Assembly (NCBI RefSeq): GCF_037120705.1
Contig: NZ_JAWLJU010000001.1
Coordinates: forward strand, 496,001-560,000
DNA length: 64,000 bases
Direction: 5' to 3'
Source of the DNA: Pseudoalteromonas sp. UG3-2
GTDB taxonomy: Bacteria; Pseudomonadota; Gammaproteobacteria; Enterobacterales; Alteromonadaceae
In this document: positions 18,150-26,985 of the stretch, piece by piece
How the letters are laid out: each line of letters begins with the position of its first letter
Numbering within the stretch: the first letter of the stretch is position 1
Notes under the pieces: model-generated
The model's database searches: none
What the model saw: the letters and a program-made list of their open reading frames with translations, nothing else
Told to the model about the DNA's origin: nothing
Translations under genes and position numbers: made by a program

Positions 18150-19283
18150 ATGAAAAAATACTTATATACGGCCATAGCTGCAGGCATATTAACCGCGGGC
18201 TTTGCGGCACAGGCTAAGCCGGAACAACCTATTCCTCTGGCAGCCAGCGCCGATAAATACGAGCTAGAACTGGTTGCTAAGGGAATTCAAATTCCTTGGG
18301 GCCAAGTATGGTTAAATGAAAAGGAGCTATTGGTTACCGATAGGTCGGGAGAGCTTAGGCTCATCCGTGACGGCAAATTGCTAGAGCAGCGAATTGCTGG
18401 TGTGCCTAAAGTACATGCAGAGCGCCAAGGCGGCCTGTTAGACGTAGAGCTTGACCCTAACTATAAAGACAATGGCTGGATTTACTTCTCGTATTCGGGC
18501 TATGAAGGCGATGGCGAAGGATATAATACCTCCATTATGCGCGCGCGCTTGCAAGACATGAGCTTAGTCGACAAGCAATTGCTCTTCGATGGTACGCCAA
18601 ACACCACCAAAACGTTCCACTATGGCTCGCGTATTGAATTTGATAAAGACGGTTATTTGTATTTTTCTATCGGCGACCGCGGTAACCGCGATGTTCACCC
18701 ACAGCGTTTAGACCATGACGCCGGTAAAGTTCACCGCATTAATGCCGATGGTTCTATTCCCAAGTCGAACCCATTTTATGACCGAGCTGGAGCGCGTAAG
18801 AGTGTTTACTCATACGGCCACAGAAACCCACAAGGCATGGCGATGCACCCTGAAACAGGGAAGATCTGGACTCATGAGCATGGGCCTCGTGGCGGCGATG
18901 AAGTGAATATCATCGAACCCGGTGCTAATTACGGCTGGCCAGTCATTACCTACGGCATCAATTACAATGGCACAACCATTACTGATGAAACGGCCCGAGA
19001 TGGGATGCAGCAACCCGACTGGGTTTGGGTTCCGTCTATTGCCCCCTCTGGCATGGAGTTTATTAGTGGTGATAAATACCCTGAGTGGCAGGGCAAAGTA
19101 GCGATAGGGTCAATGAAATTCGCTCACCTTGTGCTGCTCGAGTTAGATGGCAATAAAGTAAAAAGCCATAGCAAGATATTTGAAGGGGCAGGAAGAGTGC
19201 GCAGTATTTCCACCCACCCTAATGGCGACCTGTATTTAGGGATTGATGGCACTGGGATTTTCCGCGTAGTGCCAAAAGGCTAA
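18150..19283 (+). CDS. PQQ-dependent aldose sugar dehydrogenase family protein (periplasmic)
   Basis: This soluble-glucose-dehydrogenase-like protein (GSDH family; E. coli YliI/Asd type) has 377 residues and a Sec signal peptide ending in AAQA. It should fold as a six-bladed propeller and oxidise aldose sugars in the periplasm using PQQ. Visible family segments are IPWGQVWLNEKELLVTDR near the start, the FHYGSRIEFDKDGYLY blade, SYGHRNPQGMAMHP, and HEHGPRGGDEVN followed by NYGWPVITYG, which carry cofactor-binding and calcium-binding residues in relatives. No PQQ biosynthesis genes lie in this window. It is flanked by its own promoter gap and a terminator, so it is likely monocistronic. Confidence 0.9.
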   Translation: MKKYLYTAIAAGILTAGFAAQAKPEQPIPLAASADKYELELVAKGIQIPWGQVWLNEKELLVTDRSGELRLIRDGKLLEQRIAGVPKVHAERQGGLLDVELDPNYKDNGWIYFSYSGYEGDGEGYNTSIMRARLQDMSLVDKQLLFDGTPNTTKTFHYGSRIEFDKDGYLYFSIGDRGNRDVHPQRLDHDAGKVHRINADGSIPKSNPFYDRAGARKSVYSYGHRNPQGMAMHPETGKIWTHEHGPRGGDEVNIIEPGANYGWPVITYGINYNGTTITDETARDGMQQPDWVWVPSIAPSGMEFISGDKYPEWQGKVAIGSMKFAHLVLLELDGNKVKSHSKIFEGAGRVRSISTHPNGDLYLGIDGTGIFRVVPKG

Positions 19284-19294
19284 CCTTAACTATT

Positions 19295-19329
19295 GGAGTG
19301 TGCTTTCACGCATACTCCTTATTTTGTTT
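19295..19329 (+). terminator. Terminator after the sugar dehydrogenase gene
   Basis: A nine-base stem GGAGTGTGC/GCATACTCC (one G-T pair) has a six-base loop and is followed by the T-rich TTATTTTGTTT. Confidence 0.7.
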
Positions 19330-19362
19330 ACTTTTTAATATCAGAGTTACGGTGAACTGAGT

Positions 19363-19764
19363 CTAATTACGAGTATACACGCTAAGTAATGGAAATTTAC
19401 TTTCACCAAAACTGAGTGTCAGCGACAGCGTTTCTTGACCATCGAAAATCGTCGATAGCTGCATTGGTTTAATTCGTTTCCCCTCCGCGGTCAATGCTAA
19501 TAGGTGCTTATGGGTTAAGGTACGGCGACCGAGAGCCTGATTTTTAATGGTTGCCACGGCGAAGCGCTCGCCGGCATCGTTGCTCATAGGTATAACACTT
19601 AGCACGGTAAAATCACTGATTTCAGGAAATACTTTAGCGTCATTGGGGAAAGCCAGTTGGGTACTACTAGGAATAGCTCGGTCGACTGCCAGCGCACCGC
19701 TGGTTGCGCCAAAGCTTAAGGCGCTAAACAATAGGGTAAACGGTATTAATATCCTTTTTATCAT
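19363..19764 (-). CDS. Uncharacterised exported protein
   Basis: This 133-residue protein has a signal peptide (MIKRILIPFTLLFSALSFG, cleavage near GALA) and a beta-rich mature part of about 105 residues ending in YTRN. I do not recognise a family. Two segments, FAVATIKNQALGRRTLTHKHLLALTA and LSLTLSFGESKFPLLSVYT, suggest a small all-beta domain with an extracytoplasmic role. It stands alone on the minus strand between the sugar dehydrogenase terminator and the hmuS terminator. The function is unknown; a real gene is likely, given the signal peptide and isolated context. Confidence 0.6.
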   Translation of the reverse strand: MIKRILIPFTLLFSALSFGATSGALAVDRAIPSSTQLAFPNDAKVFPEISDFTVLSVIPMSNDAGERFAVATIKNQALGRRTLTHKHLLALTAEGKRIKPMQLSTIFDGQETLSLTLSFGESKFPLLSVYTRN

Positions 19765-19850
19765 TCTCAGCCTCTCGGGTAACAGTCCAAAACACAGTTA
19801 TAGTCTCGAACCTAGCTATTTTTCAAGCTTTAATCCTTGTCAGAGTGCAT

Positions 19851-19895
19851 AAAAGCTCCAGCCACCATGCAAGTGGTGACTGGAGCTTTTTGTCA
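19851..19895. terminator. Terminator downstream of the heme operon
   Basis: A perfect eleven-base stem AAAAGCTCCAG/CTGGAGCTTTT encloses a second small CCAC/GTGG hairpin. It lies 14 bases past the end of hmuS. Both strands leave T-runs, so it also insulates the small gene upstream of it. Confidence 0.85.
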
Positions 19896-19908
19896 TTACA
19901 AACCCGAG

Positions 19909-20979
19909 TTACGCTGCAGCTTGAGCTTTATTGCTTAACTTGTCACACAACGCCTGCCACTCTGAGGTTTGTTTCTTGCCCTCTGTACGGCGACCGAATA
20001 AGGTTAATACCGTGTCGCGATTGGCATCAAAAAACTCGATAGAAGTGACGACTGTGTCGCCATTGTCGGTTGGCTTTCTCACCACAAAAGCGCGGCTGAG
20101 CTCAGCGGTTTTCACGTGTAAATTAAAGTCGGGATCCAGCACGTTATACCAAGGCCCTACCTGCTTTAAGTTACTCACCTTACCAGAGAAAATTTGCACC
20201 GCGCCGTCGTTCCCCACAAACGCCATGATCTCTTGCTCTGCAGACTTAGCGGCGCTTAATATGGTTTCCAGATCGACGTTTTCCAGTTCAAATGCCCAAG
20301 GTGAGCCCACCAGCTCCAAGGCTTGTAAACGCTCAAGCTGATGCTTTTCTAGCAGTTTTGGAAAGTGATGAACGTCGGCCAACTCCGCCCAACCTGTTCT
20401 GAACTCCTCTAAATGCTCTGCACTTGGATTCACCTGCGCTACTTCTTTGGCTGCAACCGCTGCAACCTGCAAAGGCGCTGGCGAGTCTAACTGAAAACGA
20501 GCCTTTAAATTCACCACCTCATTAACGTCAGAGTCTGCCGTGGTAAAGACCTTATGTACCGCACGACCATGTTTATCAAAGAATTGCACGCTGCTGTGGT
20601 TATCGCTTTCGACTAAAAACGCACTGTGCCAACGATACAAAAATAGCCTTAAATCAATGCCACCCGGATTAATGGCAATGCCACTGAGCTTGCCGTTGTT
20701 GTCAGAAATATACAGCTTTTCATAGACGCCTTTTATTTCGTTAACGACGCTGCCGTTTCGTGTCAACGCCATGACTTTGCCAAGCTTCTTAAGCTGTTTT
20801 AATATTTCAGCAATTTTGCTTTCATCCAAGCGGGTTACGGTGGCAGTAACACTGTGATATTGCTGCGCCGCAAGTAGCTCAGCTTCACTCACGCCTAATC
20901 GCATGGCGGCATCCACGGCTCTGGTGCGTGGCTCTTCGGCTAAAATATCTTTATATTGTTGAATAAGTTCTGTGGTCAT
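19909..20979 (-). CDS. hmuS: Hemin-degrading factor HmuS/HemS
   Basis: This cytoplasmic heme-utilisation protein of 356 residues has the usual length for HemS/ChuS/HmuS, which consist of two structural repeats. The N-terminal repeat shows RAVDAAMRLGVSEAELLA, a short helix typical of the family, and the repeats share the strand pattern VMALTRNGSVVNEIKGVYEKL / IMAFVGNDGAVQIFSGKVSNL. Family members bind heme delivered by HmuTUV and either degrade it or pass it on. The gene starts nine bases after the receptor gene stops, so it is the last gene of the tonB-exbB-exbD-receptor-hmuS strand, followed by a strong terminator. Confidence 0.93.
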   Translation of the reverse strand: MTTELIQQYKDILAEEPRTRAVDAAMRLGVSEAELLAAQQYHSVTATVTRLDESKIAEILKQLKKLGKVMALTRNGSVVNEIKGVYEKLYISDNNGKLSGIAINPGGIDLRLFLYRWHSAFLVESDNHSSVQFFDKHGRAVHKVFTTADSDVNEVVNLKARFQLDSPAPLQVAAVAAKEVAQVNPSAEHLEEFRTGWAELADVHHFPKLLEKHQLERLQALELVGSPWAFELENVDLETILSAAKSAEQEIMAFVGNDGAVQIFSGKVSNLKQVGPWYNVLDPDFNLHVKTAELSRAFVVRKPTDNGDTVVTSIEFFDANRDTVLTLFGRRTEGKKQTSEWQALCDKLSNKAQAAA

Positions 20980-20988
20980 GTTCGCTCC

Positions 20989-23100
20989 TTAAAAGCGCCA
21001 GCTAAGTTGAGTTTTGATATTGCGGCCAAAGCCATAGTCACCAATACCACCACCGGTGCCAGCCATCAGTTTATATTCTTTATCAAAGGCATTATCGACG
21101 GCCACTCTAAGGTTAATGGCACTATTCACGTCCCAGCTGGCATACAAGCTAGTTAGGGTGAAGCTTTGTTGGGTTTGGGTAGAATATTGTCTGGTGGCTC
21201 TGTCCATCACCTGAACGTCTCGCGCACCACGGTGAACCACTTTGACACCCACTTGCACAGACTTATCAAGCAGTGAGGTGCCCAAATCCAGTGCCAACTT
21301 ATCTGCAGGCAAGTACCATAAGTGCTCGCCATTTTGGTCTTCACCATCGATGTCACTGTAAGACAAATTCGTGTAGAAATCTGCGGTGGCGAAGTTCAGC
21401 TCAAACTCAATGCCGTCTCTGTCGTTGCTGGCGCGATTAGCGTAACGTGGCGCCGGAAGCGGGTTAAGAGTACTGCTGGTCAGCGAGGTGATTTCATCGT
21501 CGACGGTAATATCAAAATAAATAAACCGAGCGGTTAAAGAATCATTGTCGGTTAGCACATTTTGTACTTGATAATTCACCCCAAGCTCAGTGTTGTCACT
21601 GTATTCAACATCTAAGTTTAGACCTGGGTTTCTGCCGCCATATTGGTCATAGAGTTCATCGATTAAGGGGGCTCTAAAACCTTCTTGACGGTTGGCAAAT
21701 ACCGCCAGCGATGGCGTTATTTGATAGCTTGCACTGAGTGCACCGGCCCAGTCACTGTGACTCACGTCGGTATCTAACTCAGCGAATTGCTGTTCAAAGC
21801 GGCTTGTGGCTGAAGTACGATAATGCTCGTAACGTAGGCCTGCCACTAAGGTTAACTGTTGCCATTGAAATTCATCTTGAATATAAAGCCCAGTCCGTGT
21901 TTGTGAGCCACCAGGTTGAGAGGTCATTTCCGATGTTTCAGGCTCAGTGCCATATTGCAGGCAAGCATAAGTTTCATAGTTCACTTGCAAACAAGGCAGT
22001 GCGGTTTTCTCGCCAATGCGTTCTTTGTCGGTGTATTGCAGGCCATAGGTGAAAGTATGGTTGTCGAGGCTGGTGGTATTCATCACATCTAGAGTGGCAA
22101 TGTTGTACTCGTAGTTTGACTCCAAGCCGATGTAATCCTCTAACATGCCAACGCCATCGCTTTCTGTGACTTGGCTGCTGCTGTAACCCAGTTTAGCGGT
22201 AAGATTCAAATAGCGATTATTAGCCGGATTAAGCTCATAGCTTAAGTTTGTCACCGCCTGATCAACTTCACGGTAAACGGTGCCCCATGCGCCGGGATCT
22301 GTGGTGTTAAACTCGGTGCGTTGACTGTCTGAGGTTTCAGTATGACTGGCGCTTACGATGGCGTCGTCGCTTAGAAAGTACTCCCCTTTCAGCAATACTG
22401 AGGTGTTTTCGATGGCGGAATTATCTAAGGTTTCACCATTTGATAACTCCCAGTCGTCACTATCTCGCTTAATAACAGCAGCCAATAAGTCTAATGATTC
22501 TGTGGGTCTGGCAAAAGCAAATACAGAGCCGTTTTGCTGTTGGTTATTGCTGTCATAGCCCAGCTTTACTTTGGCGCCGGCCGTTTCGCCTGGCGCTAAA
22601 AAGTCGGCGGCGTTTTTCAGCTCAAACTGCACTACGCCACCGAGTGCCCCACCACCATGAAGCACAGTACTGGTGCCTCTTTTAATATTAATCGTGCGGT
22701 ATAATTCTGGGTCGGTGAACAGGCTACCCATGCGGTATTTTTCAAAGGTTTGTAGCATGCCGTCAATGGTCACCATGACATCTTCGGCATCACTGAAACC
22801 GCGTATATTAAACTTATGACCAGTGGCTCTTGGGCCGCCATTGGCAGACACATTCGGTAAGGTATCAAGGGTGTCAAAAACACTGCTGTCTAGGGTGCGT
22901 TCAATTTGCTCTTGGGTGACTACGTTCACCGCTTGCGCCGATTGCACAACGGTTTTCTCAGTTCGAGTGGCAGTAACGGTAACCGCGTCGAGATCGGTTT
23001 TCACCGCGCTGTTTTGGGTGTCGGTGTTTGCTGAAGCAGTGGCTGTCAGGGCTGAGCAACCCGCAAGGGCAATGGATAAGGTTAATTTTGATAAACGCAT
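20989..23100 (-). CDS. TonB-dependent heme/hemoglobin receptor (HmuR/HutA type)
   Basis: This outer-membrane receptor of 703 residues has a signal peptide ending near ASA, a TonB-box-like stretch (DAVTVTATRTEK), a plug domain, and a barrel ending in QLSWRF. Heme-receptor hallmarks are present: a FRAP box in EGFRAPLIDELYDQYG and an NPNL-like NPGLN box shortly after it. It should bind heme or heme proteins and import heme using energy from the TonB-ExbBD genes immediately upstream on the same strand. A Fur-like sequence lies at 23233-23251, so it may have its own iron-regulated promoter as well as read-through from tonB. HmuR, HutA and PhuR are equivalent names in other genera. Confidence 0.92.
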   Translation of the reverse strand: MRLSKLTLSIALAGCSALTATASANTDTQNSAVKTDLDAVTVTATRTEKTVVQSAQAVNVVTQEQIERTLDSSVFDTLDTLPNVSANGGPRATGHKFNIRGFSDAEDVMVTIDGMLQTFEKYRMGSLFTDPELYRTINIKRGTSTVLHGGGALGGVVQFELKNAADFLAPGETAGAKVKLGYDSNNQQQNGSVFAFARPTESLDLLAAVIKRDSDDWELSNGETLDNSAIENTSVLLKGEYFLSDDAIVSASHTETSDSQRTEFNTTDPGAWGTVYREVDQAVTNLSYELNPANNRYLNLTAKLGYSSSQVTESDGVGMLEDYIGLESNYEYNIATLDVMNTTSLDNHTFTYGLQYTDKERIGEKTALPCLQVNYETYACLQYGTEPETSEMTSQPGGSQTRTGLYIQDEFQWQQLTLVAGLRYEHYRTSATSRFEQQFAELDTDVSHSDWAGALSASYQITPSLAVFANRQEGFRAPLIDELYDQYGGRNPGLNLDVEYSDNTELGVNYQVQNVLTDNDSLTARFIYFDITVDDEITSLTSSTLNPLPAPRYANRASNDRDGIEFELNFATADFYTNLSYSDIDGEDQNGEHLWYLPADKLALDLGTSLLDKSVQVGVKVVHRGARDVQVMDRATRQYSTQTQQSFTLTSLYASWDVNSAINLRVAVDNAFDKEYKLMAGTGGGIGDYGFGRNIKTQLSWRF

Positions 23101-23232
23101 AAGAATACTCCAAGTGTCGTTATATTTATACGCCCTTCACCTTTGCCCCTATTCGTCCTTTACAGCCAACTTATGTGGCCTATCCATGGTGAAGCGCGAT
23201 TGTCGCGAGGCAATATAACACAACCAAATCTA

Positions 23233-23251
23233 AATAGTAATTATTTTTATT
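23233..23251 (-). promoter_or_regulatory. Candidate Fur box upstream of the heme receptor gene
   Basis: The minus-strand 19-mer matches the classical Fur consensus GATAATGATAATCATTATC at about 13 of 19 positions. It lies 130 bases upstream of the receptor start and overlaps the end of exbD. Eye alignment only. Confidence 0.4.
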
Positions 23252-23681
23252 CGCTTTTAACTACTATGTTAGCAATGGCTATTTCTAATTTGCTAAGCTC
23301 AGCAAACAGGCCCACCAAATCTTCGCTGGGAACACGCTTATCCACGGCCAGATAAATCGGTTGAGTTTGATCTAAATGGGCCACTGCTTGGATCAATGTA
23401 TGCTCGGCGCTAAAAGGCTGCTCATCTAAGGCGTACGACACTTCGCCCTGACTGTAAGTAAGACTGATCACTTTCGGCGGCTGCTCTAATACCACTTCGC
23501 CACTTTCTCCTGCACTGGGTAAACTCACTTCAAGGACATTTAATTTAACCGCCACACTTAACAACAAAAACACCAACACAATAAAGAGAACATCTAAAAG
23601 TGCGGTTAAATCAGCAGTGAGGTTCTGCGTTCTCACAGGTGGAAGCTCAAGCATGGGCTGCTCCGGCGCTAAAATGTTCAT
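23247..23681 (-). CDS. exbD: Biopolymer transport protein ExbD
   Basis: This ExbD/TolR-family protein has 144 residues, one N-terminal membrane helix (LLDVLFIVLVFLLLSVAV, residues 28-46) including the conserved Asp at its entry, and a periplasmic domain with the typical DKRVPSEDLV segment. Together with ExbB it forms the proton channel that energises TonB. Its start overlaps the end of exbB by 35 bases, and it is followed by the heme receptor gene, so it is dedicated to heme uptake by context. Confidence 0.92.
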   Translation of the reverse strand: MNILAPEQPMLELPPVRTQNLTADLTALLDVLFIVLVFLLLSVAVKLNVLEVSLPSAGESGEVVLEQPPKVISLTYSQGEVSYALDEQPFSAEHTLIQAVAHLDQTQPIYLAVDKRVPSEDLVGLFAELSKLEIAIANIVVKSE

Positions 23682-24153
23682 TGCTCAGCAGCACCAGTTC
23701 GCTTTGTAGGCGTTCCACCCAAGCTTGAAATACCCCATAAACCAGCAGGCACGGCATCGCAATAGCCAAGCCAGCCATGGTTGAGTACATGGCTTCCCAT
23801 AAGCCATCGGCCAATAAAGCGGGGGTTACGGCTTGCTGAGTTTGCGCAATGGTTTGAAACATAAGCACTAAGCCCCAAACGGTGCCGAATAAGCCCATTA
23901 AGGGGCTTAACGTGCCAATGATGCTCAGCAATACCAGTCTTTTGCGCCACTCAAATACATAACGCTGTACCTTTAACGAAGCGCTGTCGTGACATTTAAA
24001 TTGCTCGGCAAATGCGCCTTTTGTTAGGGTTTTCACCCTATGCCAAGCTTGGCTCAGTACCCAAGCTCGCTCAATAATGACCGCTAAGGCGACAATTGAA
24101 ATCACCAGAAATGGCCACTGCATAAGGCCTAATTGTTGAAACCATGATTGCAT
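23647..24153 (-). CDS. exbB: Biopolymer transport protein ExbB
   Basis: This MotA/TolQ/ExbB-family channel protein has 168 residues, a short form of the family. There are three membrane helices: one near residues 13-32 and two near 70-95 and 115-140 carrying the family segments GTLSPLMGLFGTVWGL and EAMYSTMAGLAIAMP. It pairs with ExbD to use the proton gradient to drive TonB. The gene starts 15 bases after tonB stops. Confidence 0.92.
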   Translation of the reverse strand: MQSWFQQLGLMQWPFLVISIVALAVIIERAWVLSQAWHRVKTLTKGAFAEQFKCHDSASLKVQRYVFEWRKRLVLLSIIGTLSPLMGLFGTVWGLVLMFQTIAQTQQAVTPALLADGLWEAMYSTMAGLAIAMPCLLVYGVFQAWVERLQSELVLLSNEHFSAGAAHA

Positions 24154-24168
24154 TGTTAACTCTCTTAC

Positions 24169-24963
24169 TTAGGTTAATTTGAATTCGATTGGCACAGTGA
24201 ACTGGGCTTTAACCGCGTGGCCATTTTGTTTTACCGGATGAAACTGCCACTGTTTAACATTTTCTTTGGCAGCACGGTCTAGGCTGTCGTAGCCACTGCT
24301 TTTTAGCAGCGTTAGCTGGACAATTTCGCCTTGGGTATTGAGTTCAATTTCAAACACACTGATCCCTTCTAAACCACGCCGCTTCGCTCTAAGTGGGTAG
24401 CTCAGTGGTGGCCTTGGCGACTTAAATAAAGGCAGCTCATCGAGACGCACCGGAGTATTGCTGACACTATTTTGCTGGTTTAGCTGTTTTGCCGTGGCCA
24501 ACTGCGTGGCGTCTGCGTCTGTGTGCTTTAATGTTTCCTCGGTATTTTGGGTGGTTGGCGGCTCTTTTTCTTGCACCTGGTGTTGAACCATTTTTTTAGG
24601 CTCAGGGGTGTGTGTTGGTTTTGCTGTGGTTTTTGCCACTGCGGTTGCGGGTTCAGGCACTGGCGGCTGAGGTTTCGTCGTTTTCAGCTTAGCTTTACTG
24701 TTGTTAAACTCACTGCTCGCTGGCAATTCTTTTTTTGCCTTACTAGAGCGTGCCTCTACTTGCGGCTCAGGTACAGGCTGAGTCTCTTGCTTAATCACTG
24801 GTGTTGTAAAAGCAATAGCCAATGACTGTACGGTGTCAGCTTGCTTATGTGCCACCTCCCCGCCTTGCCATCGCAATGGCTCAGCACTGGGATAAAGCCA
24901 CCATGCAGCGTGAAAAGCGAGGGAAACAACAAAACAAATAAGCACTTTCATATTGATAAACAT
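24169..24963 (-). CDS. tonB: Energy transducer TonB
   Basis: This TonB protein of 264 residues has an N-terminal membrane anchor (residues 5-22), a Pro/Lys/Glu/Thr-rich periplasmic spacer (roughly residues 55-165), and a C-terminal TonB domain (PPLSYPLRAKRRGLEG, LLKSSGYDSLDRAAKE, WQFHP, VPIEFKL). It spans the periplasm and contacts the TonB box of the heme receptor encoded downstream. It begins the minus-strand heme operon. The ATG at 24951 (MKVLIC) is an alternative start. The divergent promoter region shared with hmuT is only 51 bases and contains a Fur-like palindrome. Confidence 0.92.
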   Translation of the reverse strand: MFINMKVLICFVVSLAFHAAWWLYPSAEPLRWQGGEVAHKQADTVQSLAIAFTTPVIKQETQPVPEPQVEARSSKAKKELPASSEFNNSKAKLKTTKPQPPVPEPATAVAKTTAKPTHTPEPKKMVQHQVQEKEPPTTQNTEETLKHTDADATQLATAKQLNQQNSVSNTPVRLDELPLFKSPRPPLSYPLRAKRRGLEGISVFEIELNTQGEIVQLTLLKSSGYDSLDRAAKENVKQWQFHPVKQNGHAVKAQFTVPIEFKLT

Positions 24964-24966
24964 AAA

Positions 24967-24981
24967 TGATAACTGTTACTA
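24967..24981. promoter_or_regulatory. Candidate Fur box in the tonB/hmuT divergent promoter
   Basis: TGATAACTGTTACTA is a 7-1-7 imperfect palindrome matching the Fur half-site pattern TGATAAT-N-ATTATCA at about 10 of 14 positions. It sits in the 51-base gap between two divergent heme-uptake transcripts, where iron control is expected. Confidence 0.5.
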
Positions 24982-25014
24982 TTCGCAACAAATACTAACA
25001 AGTTTGAGATCCTT

Positions 25015-25929
25015 ATGAAAGTTCAAATTCGTCATTTATTCACTATTGCTGTATTACTGCTTACTTCTATGCAGTCCGTTAAAGCGGATCCTGCGCCACA
25101 AAGAGTGGTGGTTGCCGGTGGTTCTATTACAGAGATCATCTATGCGTTAGGTGAACAACAGCGCATTGCCGGTGTCGATAGCACCAGTATTTTTCCTCTC
25201 GCAGCCACCAAAAAGCCGCAAATTGGTTACGTTAGAAAAATTAATGTCGAAGGCGTGTTGTCACTGAACCCAGATTTGTTATTAGGTGAGGCTGATACCG
25301 GCCCAGAAAAAGTCGTTAAGCAACTGCAACAAACCGGGTTAAACAGTCATATTTTTAGTGATAATGATAATTTAGCTGGGGTGGAAGAAAAAATTGCCAA
25401 AGTGGCAGAGCTACTGGGTGTCAGCGAAAAAGGTCAAACTTTGATTGAGACTATCCAAGCAGACCGCCAGGCATTAAGCCATGTGCTCAAGCAAGTTGAA
25501 CACCAGCCTAAGGTGTTATTTGTATTAAGTTTGCGCGGCGGCCAACCCATAGTGGCTGGCAAAGGCACATCCGCAGACGAAGTCATTACTGCCGCAGGAG
25601 GCATTAATATCGCCGCCAACCACTTTAACAACTGGAAGCCTTTGTCTACAGAAGCTGCCATTGCCATGAACCCTGATGTGATTATTAGCATGGGTCGCCA
25701 CGGCGAAGATAGCACACCAGACTTGAGCCAAGTTCCCCATTTTCAATTTTCCAATGCGGTGAAAAACGATCAGGTGATAGTACTGGATGGCGTGTACTTA
25801 TTAAGCATGAGTCCACGCACGCCACAAGCAGTGGTGGAGCTAGCTACTTTACTGCACCCAGAGGCACAACTACCGAGCGGTTATGGTTTTCGCTTTGCCA
25901 GCTCTTCAAAAGCCAGTGAGTCGCTGTAA
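25015..25929 (+). CDS. hmuT: Hemin ABC transporter, periplasmic binding protein HmuT
   Basis: This class III (BtuF/HmuT-like) solute-binding protein has 304 residues and a signal peptide ending near VKA. Family segments are RVVVAGGSITEIIYALGE, GVDSTS, and IGYVRKINVEGVLSLNPDL, where the Tyr of GYVR corresponds to the heme-ligating tyrosine of HmuT relatives. It receives heme from the outer-membrane receptor and hands it to HmuUV. Its stop overlaps the hmuU start (TAATG), so translation is probably coupled. It is transcribed divergently from tonB around a Fur-like box. Confidence 0.93.
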   Translation: MKVQIRHLFTIAVLLLTSMQSVKADPAPQRVVVAGGSITEIIYALGEQQRIAGVDSTSIFPLAATKKPQIGYVRKINVEGVLSLNPDLLLGEADTGPEKVVKQLQQTGLNSHIFSDNDNLAGVEEKIAKVAELLGVSEKGQTLIETIQADRQALSHVLKQVEHQPKVLFVLSLRGGQPIVAGKGTSADEVITAAGGINIAANHFNNWKPLSTEAAIAMNPDVIISMGRHGEDSTPDLSQVPHFQFSNAVKNDQVIVLDGVYLLSMSPRTPQAVVELATLLHPEAQLPSGYGFRFASSSKASESL

Positions 25930-26984
25930 TGCTGGCGCTAAATCAATCGTTATTGTCGCCTGATGTGGCGCGCAAATGGATGTTGCTGGGCTTAGCGGTT
26001 GCAGTGCTCGGCGTTAGCTTTTTAGCCTTAGCCATCGGTGGGGTGGATATCTCGTTAGAGCGCCTAGTCACGATTTTATTTTCTTCTCAAACAAACAGTT
26101 TGGAGCAGGCCGTGATCTGGCAAATTAGATTGCCACGATTAGTGCTGGCACTCGTGGTCGGTGCAGGCCTTGGGGCATGCGGCGCCGCGATGCAGGCAAT
26201 TTTTCGCAACCCGCTGGCCGACCCTGGACTCATTGGTATTTCCAGTGGTGCCGCGCTTGGTGCTATCAGTACCATAGTGCTGGGCAGCACCTTGCTCAGT
26301 GATTTCTCGGCTTATTATGGTATCTATGCCGTGCCGATTGGGGCGTTTTTAGGCTGCCTTGCCATTTGCAGCATTATCTATCGCCTATCGAGTCAAGGAA
26401 ACCGCTTCACCATTGTCAGTTTATTATTAGCAGGCATTGCAGTGAATGCCATTGTCGGCGCTGTAATCGGTATTTTAACCCTGATCAGCAGCGATGAGCA
26501 GTTACGCGATTTAACTTTTTGGAGCATGGGCTCGCTTGCTGGTAACAGCTTTATGATGATGCTGCCATCGTTAGTATTGATGTTGGCTTGCTGCATTGGC
26601 TTTAGCCGTTTAGCGCAACCGTTAAACCTGTATCTATTGGGTGAGCAACAAGCTAAGCACCTTGGCGTAAACGTGGTCAGTTTAAAAAAACAGGTGTTTG
26701 TGTTTACCGCCTTATGCACCGGAGCGGCTGTGGCCTTAACCGGGATCATTGGTTTTGTGGGCTTCATCGTGCCCCACATTGTGCGCTTACTCATCGGCCC
26801 CGATCACCGCTACTTACTGCCAGCCTCCATGCTAGGTGGCGCGATATTGTTATGTTTAGCCGATTTGATGGCACGCACGCTTATCTTACCCTCTGAGCTG
26901 CCGATTGGGCTCATTACCAGTGCTTTGGGCGGCCCGTTTTTCTTAATTATGCTGCTGAAAACCTACCGAATAAAGGAGCTGTAA
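25929..26984 (+). CDS. hmuU: Hemin ABC transporter, permease HmuU
   Basis: This FecCD/BtuC-family permease has 351 residues and about ten membrane helices. Typical segments are WQIRLPRLVLALVVGAGLGACGAAMQ with RNPLADPGLIGISSGAALGA, and the ATPase-coupling stretch ITGIIGFVGFIVPHIVRLLIG. It forms the inner-membrane heme channel with HmuV. The start codon overlaps the hmuT stop by one base, and hmuV follows after a single base. Confidence 0.94.
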   Translation: MLALNQSLLSPDVARKWMLLGLAVAVLGVSFLALAIGGVDISLERLVTILFSSQTNSLEQAVIWQIRLPRLVLALVVGAGLGACGAAMQAIFRNPLADPGLIGISSGAALGAISTIVLGSTLLSDFSAYYGIYAVPIGAFLGCLAICSIIYRLSSQGNRFTIVSLLLAGIAVNAIVGAVIGILTLISSDEQLRDLTFWSMGSLAGNSFMMMLPSLVLMLACCIGFSRLAQPLNLYLLGEQQAKHLGVNVVSLKKQVFVFTALCTGAAVALTGIIGFVGFIVPHIVRLLIGPDHRYLLPASMLGGAILLCLADLMARTLILPSELPIGLITSALGGPFFLIMLLKTYRIKEL

Positions 26985-26985
26985 T

